In this document: piece after piece, positions 52,021-58,156 of the stretch
Layout of the letters: every line of letters begins with the position of its first letter
Position numbering within the stretch: position 1 is the stretch's first letter
The notes under the pieces: model-generated
What the model was told of the DNA's origin: nothing
The model's input: the letters and a program-made list of their open reading frames with translations, nothing else
Databases searched by the model: none
Origin: Pseudomonas sp. GM50
GTDB lineage: Bacteria > Pseudomonadota > Gammaproteobacteria > Pseudomonadales > Pseudomonadaceae
DNA: 58,156 nt
Reading direction: 5' to 3'
Assembly (NCBI RefSeq): GCF_000282375.1
Contig: NZ_AKJK01000085.1
Span: forward strand, 1 to 58,156
Position numbers and translations under genes: made by a program

Positions 52021-52659
52021 TCAAGCGTCCTTCTGCTTGGTACCGAAGATCTTGTCACCGGCATCGCCCAAGCCTGGGATGATGTAACCGTGTTCGTTGA
52101 GTTTTTCGTCAATGGAGGCGGTGTAGATCATCACGTCCGGGTGAGCTTTGCCTACAGCGGCGATGCCTTCAGGAGCGGCTACCAGCACCATTGCGCGGAT
52201 GTCTTTGCAGCCTGCCTTTTTCAGCAAATCAATGGTGGCGACCATGGAACTGCCGGTGGCGAGCATCGGGTCGATAATCATCGCCAGGCGTTCGTCGATT
52301 TCCGGCACCAGTTTTTCCAGGTAGGTGTGGGCCTGCAGGGTTTGTTCATTGCGGGCCACGCCCACGGCGCTGACTTTGGCGCCCGGGATCAGGCTGAGCA
52401 CGCCTTCGAGCATGCCGATACCGGCACGCAGGATCGGCACCACGGTAATTTTCTTGCCGGCGATTTTCTCGACCGACACCGTGCCGCACCAGCCTTCGAT
52501 GTCGTAGCTTTCCAGCGGCAGGTCTTTGGTGGCTTCATAGGTCAGCAGGGCACCGACTTCCTGAGCGAGCTCACGGAAATTCTTCGTGCTAATGTCGGCG
52601 CGGCGCATAAGGCCAAGTTTATGACGGATCAGCGGATGGCGGATCTCAAGGATGGGCAT
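52021..52659 (-). CDS. upp: Uracil phosphoribosyltransferase
   Basis: A 212-residue enzyme making UMP from uracil and PRPP. The PRPP-binding block is IDPMLATGSSMVATI (about residues 131-145), and the uracil site is in the C-terminal GYIIPGLGDAGDKIFGT. First gene of upp-uraA. Confidence 0.97.
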   Translation of the reverse strand: MPILEIRHPLIRHKLGLMRRADISTKNFRELAQEVGALLTYEATKDLPLESYDIEGWCGTVSVEKIAGKKITVVPILRAGIGMLEGVLSLIPGAKVSAVGVARNEQTLQAHTYLEKLVPEIDERLAMIIDPMLATGSSMVATIDLLKKAGCKDIRAMVLVAAPEGIAAVGKAHPDVMIYTASIDEKLNEHGYIIPGLGDAGDKIFGTKQKDA

Positions 52660-52835
52660 GGGGAAAGGCTCCGGCGGCGGGCAAAAAAACCGGCCTAGAT
52701 TAATCTATCCGAGGGTGTTGTCCTATAGACATACAGAACGTTAGTCCACAAACGCTTGATCTGGCCTCGCTTGATGCGTACCTTTGCCCGCTTTTCCGAA
52801 TCCGTCCCTCCCCCTAAAACCCCTTGGAGAGCGCC

Positions 52836-53393
52836 ATGTCCGCTGATCTCGAGCATATCCGTCAAATCATGCGAGAGGCTGACTGCCTGTACACCGAAGC
52901 TGAAGTCGAGGCGGCCATCGCCCGCGTCGGTGCGCAAATCAACGAACAGCTGGCTGAAAGCAATCCGGTGGTGTTCTGTGTGATGAACGGCGGGCTGATT
53001 TTTTCCGGCAAGCTGCTGACCCATCTGAGCTTTCCGCTGGAAGCGTCTTACCTGCACGCTACCCGTTATCGCAACGAAACCAGCGGCGGCGACCTGTTCT
53101 GGAAAGCCAAGCCGGAAGTTTCGTTCATTGACCGTGACGTGCTGATCATCGACGACATCCTCGATGAAGGTCACACCCTGGGCGCGATCATCGACTTCTG
53201 CAAACACGCTGGCGCCCGCGCCGTGCACACCGCCGTGCTGATCGACAAGGACCACGACCGCAAGGCTCGCCCGGACCTGAAAGCCGATTTCGTCGGCCTG
53301 CCGTGCATCGACCGCTACATCTTCGGTTACGGCATGGACTACAAAGGCTACTGGCGTAACGCCAACGGGATTTTTGCTGTTAAAGGCATGTAA
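52836..53393 (+). CDS. hpt: Hypoxanthine-guanine phosphoribosyltransferase
   Basis: A 185-residue purine salvage enzyme. The PRPP motif is VLIIDDILDEGHTL near residues 101-114. It belongs to the short class known from PA4645 and relatives. The ATG at 52836 is preceded by GGAGA at 5 nt. It is divergent from upp, so pyrimidine and purine salvage genes share the 52660-52835 region. Confidence 0.93.
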   Translation: MSADLEHIRQIMREADCLYTEAEVEAAIARVGAQINEQLAESNPVVFCVMNGGLIFSGKLLTHLSFPLEASYLHATRYRNETSGGDLFWKAKPEVSFIDRDVLIIDDILDEGHTLGAIIDFCKHAGARAVHTAVLIDKDHDRKARPDLKADFVGLPCIDRYIFGYGMDYKGYWRNANGIFAVKGM

Positions 53394-53412
53394 GTCCGGC
53401 CACATATCCCCC

Positions 53413-53501
53413 TGTGGGAGCGAGCCTGCTCGCGATAGCGGTCTGTCTGACAACGTTATGTTGGATGTGTCGACGCTATCGCGAGCAGGCTCGCTCCCAC
53501 A
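53413..53501. repeat. REP pair, family B
   Basis: Inverted 28-nt units with core GAGCCTGCTCGCGATAGCG (53413-53440 and 53474-53501) and a 33-nt loop, after hpt. Distinct from family A. Confidence 0.92.
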
Positions 53502-53572
53502 ATGGATCGTGTTCACAGGTCTACTTTCTTGCACCCATGCTAGAGTGCTCGGCCCCGCCCCCGGAGCCTGTC

Positions 53573-54058
53573 ATGAGCCTTTTGATCCGCAGCTGCGCCG
53601 CCCTGTTGCTGACCCTCAGCCTGCCCCTGGCAGCCGCCCCGTCGCCGATGCACGCACAGTTTTTGCCCCCGGACGACCTGACCCTGCGTGACGCTGAGCC
53701 CGAGCAGCAGCAACTGTTGCAGGTCACCGAGTATTCGGTGGTGATCGGCAGCCAGCGTCAGTCCAACCAACAGCCGATCCCGGTCACATCACCATTGCTG
53801 ATCCGCCTCAAGGGCAAATCCTTGAACAAGGGCGCGACCATCAGCCAGGTGCTGGTCAACTTCGATGGCGAAAGCAAAAGCCTGAAAAAGCCTATCTACG
53901 ACGAAAATCGCAAGACCCTGACGCTCTTCTACCCAATGGCCCAGTACCGGGTGGTGATCGACTTGTTGCGTAACGACACGGTGTATTGCCAGTTCCTCAG
54001 CTACGCCAACGGCCATATCTGGGCCGATCTGCACACAGGTAGCGTTCGTCCGCGTTGA
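53573..54058 (+). CDS. Conserved hypothetical secreted protein
   Basis: A 161-residue protein with a signal peptide (LLIRSCAALLLTLSLPLAAA, cleavage before APSP). The mature part is rich in Leu and Lys, with one Cys, and beta-strand-like. I do not recognise the family. The ATG at 53573 has GGAG six nt upstream, so the longer frame from 53414, which would run through the REP pair, is wrong. The gene is followed by another conserved small gene. Confidence 0.82.
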   Translation: MSLLIRSCAALLLTLSLPLAAAPSPMHAQFLPPDDLTLRDAEPEQQQLLQVTEYSVVIGSQRQSNQQPIPVTSPLLIRLKGKSLNKGATISQVLVNFDGESKSLKKPIYDENRKTLTLFYPMAQYRVVIDLLRNDTVYCQFLSYANGHIWADLHTGSVRPR

Positions 54059-54121
54059 GCCCCATGCCATGGCAGGGGTAAACTGCCCGCCCCGTGAAAT
54101 GTCTGCGAGCTGGAGTCGGCA

Positions 54122-54409
54122 ATGCGTAAAGATAAGAAGCAAGTGATTGGTGACGAGATCGGCGATGAGCAGATCAAGCTGTTCCTCGATTTTGAGCCGG
54201 TCGATGCCACTTCACCGTCGCTGCACAAACTGATCAAGGCGTACCGTGGCCTGCGTATCGATGACTTCGAGCGTTTTCTGACGTTCTTTGTTGAAGCCGG
54301 CCATGACCTGAATGGCAAGGATGAGCACGGCAATGACTTCGTCGCCCTGATCAAGGATCAGCGTAATGCGGCTGAGTACATCGAGTTGATCGACAAGGCT
54401 CGCGGCTGA
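54122..54409 (+). CDS. Conserved small protein of the PA4642 type
   Basis: A 95-residue soluble, charged protein starting MRKDKKQVIGDEIGDEQIK. I recall close homologues throughout Pseudomonas in the same place, known as PA4642-family proteins, with no known function. It has no signal peptide. It is 63 nt after the secreted-protein gene and followed by a long inverted repeat. Confidence 0.85.
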   Translation: MRKDKKQVIGDEIGDEQIKLFLDFEPVDATSPSLHKLIKAYRGLRIDDFERFLTFFVEAGHDLNGKDEHGNDFVALIKDQRNAAEYIELIDKARG

Positions 54410-54434
54410 TCCTTTCTGGGAGGAATCCTATACC

Positions 54435-54551
54435 TGTGGCGAGGGGATTTATCCCCGTTGGGCTGCGAAGCGGCCCCGAACTTTGTGACCAGTCTGTTGA
54501 ATCGGTTGGCGACTGCTTCGCAGCCGAACGGGGATAAATCCCCTCGCCACA
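54435..54551. repeat. Long inverted repeat, REP family C
   Basis: 37-nt arms (54435-54471 and 54515-54551) with core GCGAGGGGATTTATCCCCGTT and only a few mismatches, around a 43-nt loop. A third intergenic repeat family, separate from A and B. Confidence 0.85.
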
Positions 54552-54569
54552 ATGATTGTTTCACCGCAC

Positions 54570-54610
54570 AAAAAAACGCCCCGCCCTCAATGAGGACGGG
54601 GCGTTTTTTA
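54570..54610 (-). terminator. Terminator after mqo
   Basis: A hairpin ACGCCCCGCCCT / AGGACGGGGCGT flanked by A- and T-runs, 10 nt beyond the mqo stop; also usable on the plus strand. Confidence 0.88.
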
Positions 54611-54620
54611 TGCGGCCGAA

Positions 54621-56129
54621 TCAAGCATAGCTTTCGGTCTCGTTACTGGCTTCAACCAGTTCCAGCGCGACGTTGTTGTGCGCATTGATCTTGCGATACA
54701 GCGCAGCGTCGGTTTCCAGAACCTTTTCCCGAGCCGGGAAGATTTCCGCCAGTTTGGCAGCCCATTCACCGGACGCTTTGTTCGGGAAGCATTTTTCGAT
54801 CAGCTCAAGCATGATCGAAACAGTCACCGAAGCGCCTGGCGAGGCGCCGAGCAGGGCCGCAAGGGAACCGTCCTTGGCCGCGACCAGTTCGGTACCGAAC
54901 TGCAGGACGCCGCCTTTCTTCGGGTCTTTCTTGATGATCTGCACCCGTTGACCGGCCACTTCCAGGCGCCAGTCTTCGGCTTTCGCTTCAGGGTAGAAAC
55001 GACGCAGGGATTCCAGGCGCTGTTCCATCGACTGCATCACTTCGCTGACCAGGTACTTGGTCAGGTCCATGTTGTTTTTGGCCACGGCCAGCATCGGGCC
55101 GATGTTGCCGGCGCGAACCGACATCGGCAGGTCCATGAAGGAGCCGTGCTTGAGGAACTTGGTGGTGAAGCCGGCGTAAGGTCCGAACAGCAGGGACTTC
55201 TTGCCGTCGACCACGCGAGTGTCCAGGTGCGGCACGGACATCGGTGGCGAACCCACGGCGGCCTGGCTGTAGACCTTGGCCTGGTGGTGCTTGACCACTT
55301 CCGGATTGTCGCAACGCAGCCACTGGCCGCTGATCGGGAAGCCGCCGAAGCCTTTGCTTTCTTCGATGCCCGAGGCTTGCAGCAGCGGCAGTGCCGCACC
55401 GCCAGCGCCGAGGAACACGAACTTGGCGTCGACTTCACGGCTGTTGCCGGTATTGACGTCCTTGATGCTGACAGTCCAGCCACCGTTGTTACGCTTCAGG
55501 CCAGTCACACGCTTGCAGTACTTGACCTGGGCATCGGGTGCGCTGGTCAGGTGCGTGAGCAGTTGATTGGTCAGGGCGCCGAAGTTGACGTCGGTGCCGT
55601 TCATCACGCGGGTGGCGGCGAGGACTTCGTCAGGCGCGCGGCCCGGCATCATCAACGGCATCCACTCGGCCATTTTGGCCTTGTCTTCGGTGTATTCCAT
55701 GTCCGAGAAGGCGTGGTGCTTGCTCAGCGTCTTGAAACGTTCCTTGAGGAAGGAGACGCCGTCGTCGCCCTGCACGAAGCTCAGGTGCGGCACCGGGCTG
55801 ATGAACGACTTGCACGAGCCGAACGTGCCTTTCCTGGTCAGGTAGGACCAGAACTGCTTCGACACCTCGAACTGGGTGTTGATGTGCACGGCTTTCTTGA
55901 TGTCGACGGTGCCGTCGGCGGCTTGTGGCGTGTAGTTCAGCTCACACAGCCCGGCGTGACCGGTACCGGCGTTGTTCCACGGATTGGAACTCTCCGCGGC
56001 ACCGGAATCCATCAGCTCGACGACTTCCAGCTTGATCGCGGGGTCGAGCTCTTTGAGCAGTACAGCAAGGGTGGCACTCATGATGCCGGCCCCAACCAGT
56101 ACTACGTCGACTGCTTCGTTATGCGCCAT
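54621..56129 (-). CDS. mqo: Malate:quinone oxidoreductase
   Basis: A 502-residue FAD-dependent, membrane-associated enzyme that oxidises malate and passes electrons to quinone in the TCA cycle. The FAD motif VVLVGAGIMSATLAVLL is at about residues 9-25. Other blocks typical of Mqo are NNAGTGHAGLCELNYTP and FGPYAGFTTKFLKHGS. GGAG lies nine bases before the ATG. Pseudomonas often has two mqo genes; this looks like mqoB by context. Confidence 0.95.
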   Translation of the reverse strand: MAHNEAVDVVLVGAGIMSATLAVLLKELDPAIKLEVVELMDSGAAESSNPWNNAGTGHAGLCELNYTPQAADGTVDIKKAVHINTQFEVSKQFWSYLTRKGTFGSCKSFISPVPHLSFVQGDDGVSFLKERFKTLSKHHAFSDMEYTEDKAKMAEWMPLMMPGRAPDEVLAATRVMNGTDVNFGALTNQLLTHLTSAPDAQVKYCKRVTGLKRNNGGWTVSIKDVNTGNSREVDAKFVFLGAGGAALPLLQASGIEESKGFGGFPISGQWLRCDNPEVVKHHQAKVYSQAAVGSPPMSVPHLDTRVVDGKKSLLFGPYAGFTTKFLKHGSFMDLPMSVRAGNIGPMLAVAKNNMDLTKYLVSEVMQSMEQRLESLRRFYPEAKAEDWRLEVAGQRVQIIKKDPKKGGVLQFGTELVAAKDGSLAALLGASPGASVTVSIMLELIEKCFPNKASGEWAAKLAEIFPAREKVLETDAALYRKINAHNNVALELVEASNETESYA

Positions 56130-56870
56130 TTAACGCGTCTCCAAAATCTGCAGCACCAAATTGTCGGCATAGCTGCCAGGCGTTCCGGGGCGATGTCAGT
56201 GATGCCCCAGGTATCCATGGCCAGGATCGCCATGTCCGAATCTTCGCAATTTTTCGCAACTTCGACGGATGCATGCGGCTTGGCCTCAAGAGTCACATGA
56301 ACTCATTTCGGCACGCGGCTGGCAATTCGACTTATGGTCGAGACATCCGTTTGTGCAACCAAATCCGTAGCGGACAGGCTTCAGGCTCCGGTGTTCGAGG
56401 AATACTCGGTCCTGTGTCGTTGGGCTGTTGTAGACGCTAATGGTGCATGTTCAGACGCAAAACTATTCATTTGCTCGCCACACTCTTGTGAAGTTGTGAA
56501 AACCCGTTTTTTTCACGCTCTTTTGAAGACGTGAACCTCAAAAAAGGGCTGTCCCAGCCTGGCACTGTGCCCGGATGGATTGCCGCCATGGGGTACATGA
56601 CAGGCAAAACGGGCAAACAGCTCAGTAACCGAGCGTAATGACAGCTCTGCAGATTCGCGAAAAGTGGTGTTTTTGCTTAGGGAACAGCAAGCGCGCCAGC
56701 TTCACTCGATCTGTGTGGGCGGCTCTCTGTGGGCGGTGCGGGGGTGTCAATACCGAGGCATTGACGATGCTGCGAGGCCCGATCAGGAGACGTCCTTATA
56801 ATCGGGGGGAGATTGTATCTAAGAAACGCAGGGAAATGGTCGTGTTTAATGACTTTTATTAGGCGTCCGG
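56130..56870. other. 741-bp gap without a convincing gene
   Basis: No ORF here has both a ribosome binding site and a family pattern. A 74-codon frame at 56638-56862 (plus) is Arg/Cys-rich and probably noise. Possible -10 elements face both ways near 56795 (TATAAT, plus) and 56815 (TACAAT, minus). A small hairpin occurs near 56674-56692 (TTGCT / AGCAA). It may contain a long mqo leader or an unannotated RNA. Confidence 0.45.
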
Positions 56871-57104
56871 TCAGGTGGTCAACAGTTGTTGCGCACGCGC
56901 ACGTGGCTGGCGCTGGCTGACACGGGCGCTGGCGGGCAGGGGATGGTGCAGCCAGTTGAGGCGGATTTCTTCGATTTCGACCCAGCCATCACCCATGGGC
57001 TGCAGGCTGCACTGTTTGAACGCCTGGCAGCGACCATCGCGGTCGAGCAGGGCAAAGCAGCGATGCAGTGGGCGTGGCGCGAACATTGAGATGAGAAAAC
57101 GCAT
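56871..57104 (-). CDS. Small conserved hypothetical protein
   Basis: A 77-residue basic protein starting MRFLISMFAPRPLHRCFALLD, with two Cys and a WVEIEEIRLNWL segment. It has no signal peptide or membrane helix. The ATG is preceded by AAGGT at about 9 nt and codon use is Pseudomonas-like, so it is probably real. Function is unknown. Confidence 0.65.
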   Translation of the reverse strand: MRFLISMFAPRPLHRCFALLDRDGRCQAFKQCSLQPMGDGWVEIEEIRLNWLHHPLPASARVSQRQPRARAQQLLTT

Positions 57105-57309
57105 GGCAAAGTACCTTGTGGGGTGACTACTGTGAAGGTTGCCAGTGAGCGATGACGTGCATGTGTAAGGTCGGTGACAGATGTGTGACAGGAACCGCGC
57201 TGCGACGGGTTTGTCAGAGATTTTAGTAATCGTTGTGCGAAGCTAGTTCGCCGCAGTGGCGCACCGCTATACTGCGGGTCTGTTTGTGCCTGATTCTGGA
57301 GAGAAGAGC

Positions 57310-57894
57310 ATGTTGCAACGCCTGTTGTTCGGTTTGATCACTGTGACCAGTTTGACCCTCGTCGGCTGCGCCCACAGCCCGCAACAACTGAACCCGGAGC
57401 CCAAGCTGACGGCTCAGCTGGCGCCGGTCGGCCGTGGTCAGCCGGTGGTGGTGCGTGTGGTGGACGGTCGTCCGTCGCCAACGTTGGGGACTCGTGGTGG
57501 TCTGTACCCGGAGACCAGTGCGATCACCGTGCAGGGCGCGCAGATTTTGCCGAAGCTGCAGGCTCAGGCTGAAGCGGCCGTGCGCTTGCTGGGCTTTACC
57601 CCGACGGCCAATGCGCTGAATGCACCGCAATTGACGGTGACCCTGGCTGAGCTTAAGTATCAGTCGCCCAAGGAAGGCCTGTATGTGACTGAGGCAACGA
57701 TTGGCGCGACGTTCCGTTCGGATGTGCAGAATGCCAACCGTCGTTACAGCGGTCGCTACGGTGCGTCGCTGGACCAGCGTTTTGGCATGGCGCCGAATCA
57801 GGAAACCAATACCAAGCTGGTCAGTGATGTGTTGAGTGATGCGTTAACCCGCTTGTTCAAGGACCCGACGATTGGTCAGGTGCTTGCCGAGTAA
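57310..57894 (+). CDS. YajG-family lipoprotein
   Basis: A 194-residue lipoprotein with signal peptide ending in the lipobox LVGC (Cys near residue 20). The mature domain, with VVRVVDGRPSPTLGTRGG and the C-terminal DVLSDALTRLFKD, matches the YajG lipoprotein family of unknown function. The ATG at 57310 follows GGAGAGAAG. It has its own terminator at 57916-57948. Confidence 0.88.
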   Translation: MLQRLLFGLITVTSLTLVGCAHSPQQLNPEPKLTAQLAPVGRGQPVVVRVVDGRPSPTLGTRGGLYPETSAITVQGAQILPKLQAQAEAAVRLLGFTPTANALNAPQLTVTLAELKYQSPKEGLYVTEATIGATFRSDVQNANRRYSGRYGASLDQRFGMAPNQETNTKLVSDVLSDALTRLFKDPTIGQVLAE

Positions 57895-57915
57895 CGGTTT
57901 GCTTCTTGTTTAAAG

Positions 57916-57948
57916 AACCCGGTGTCAGTGATGGCGCCGGGTTTTTTT
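57916..57948 (+). terminator. Terminator after the YajG-family gene
   Basis: A hairpin AACCCGG / CCGGGTT with a seven-T tail, 22 nt after the stop. Confidence 0.87.
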
Positions 57949-57964
57949 GTGTCCGCAGATTCAT

Positions 57965-58156
57965 TGTGGAAGCGAACGTGCTCACGATTCACCTGTAGGA
58001 GCGAGGCTTGCCCGCGAAGGCGGCCTGACAGCCAACCAATCCCTTGCAGATGCACGCGATTCAATTGTGGGAGCGAGCCTGCTCGCGATGGCGGTGTGTC
58101 AGGCAACATCCACGTTGAATGTGAGAAAGCCTTCGCGGGCAAGCCTCGCTCCTGCA
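57965..58156. repeat. Mosaic REP cluster of families A and B
   Basis: In order: a degenerate B unit (57965-57990), a family A unit (57994-58019), a B unit (58066-58094), and an inverted A unit (58131-58156) at the window edge. The A pair encloses the B unit. Confidence 0.88.

Noticed and set aside
54678..56300. 540-codon ORF on the plus strand
   Set aside because: It is a shadow of mqo on the other strand, with Gln/His/Arg-rich content and no family pattern.
56638..56862. 74-codon ORF in the gap upstream of mqo
   Set aside because: It has no ribosome binding site, is rich in Arg and Cys, and shows no family similarity that I can recognise.

Overview
The window is chromosomal DNA of a Pseudomonas, most likely the P. 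fluorescens group. The evidence is the GC-rich coding sequence, the dense Pseudomonas-type REP hairpins (core GCGGGCAAGCCTCGCTCC and a second core GAGCCTGCTCGC), and a gene order that I recall as matching P. aeruginosa PAO1 around PA4637-PA4686. That order includes hpt, upp-uraA, hemH, phrB, pagL-murI-moeB-prmC-prfA-hemA, lolB-ispE-prs-rplY-pth-ychF, and mksFEB. It is mostly ordinary core genome with a few accessory insertions. I see no rRNA, CRISPR array, prophage or intact insertion sequence.

Layout. 1-4.9 kb: mksF-mksE-mksB condensin operon (minus strand), cut by the window edge. 5.0-7.6 kb: the divergent Pseudomonas-type psi subunit gene (holD-like) with rimI, an acidic protein, and carbonic anhydrase. 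7.6-13.2 kb: accessory stretch with a small SET-domain protein, an unknown secreted protein, an MFS symporter, a soluble double-PAS chemoreceptor and a higBA toxin-antitoxin pair. 13.4-19.3 kb: gamma-glutamyltransferase, tRNA-Met, a membrane chemoreceptor and a fosmidomycin-resistance-type exporter. 19.4-22.1 kb: an AT-richer AraC / GST / EamA exporter cassette that cuts into the start of an unidentified ORF. 22.4-30.3 kb: a DUF2790 protein, a LysR regulator, a four-gene operon (EmrA/EmrB/TolC-type efflux plus an aldo/keto reductase) with a divergent TetR, mug, and a relic of a phage-type integrase. 30.5-43.0 kb: two large housekeeping blocks, one on each strand, diverging between hemA and a TPR lipoprotein gene. 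43.1-50.7 kb: a cluster that looks light-controlled (SDR, phrB photolyase, MerR regulator, YbgA, FAD oxidoreductase, epimerase, hemH). 50.7-58.2 kb: uracil/purine salvage, mqo and small conserved proteins.

How the parts work together. The most coherent system is the photolyase region. Two 24-bp sites of the form TGTACA-N12-TGTA(C/T)A lie upstream of ybgA-merR-phrB-SDR. A third, weaker site lies between the divergent FAD oxidoreductase gene and the epimerase-hemH pair. This agrees with my recollection of light-responsive class II LitR (MerR) regulons of P. putida, which also rely on LOV photoreceptors; no LOV gene is visible here. The hemH link suggests that light may also trigger removal of the photosensitiser protoporphyrin IX. 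The YbgA of this strain looks like an internal deletion of the two-domain DUF523-DUF1722 form.

Coordinates are for the + strand. CDS ends include stop codons. Starts were chosen by ribosome binding site and family length where several were possible.
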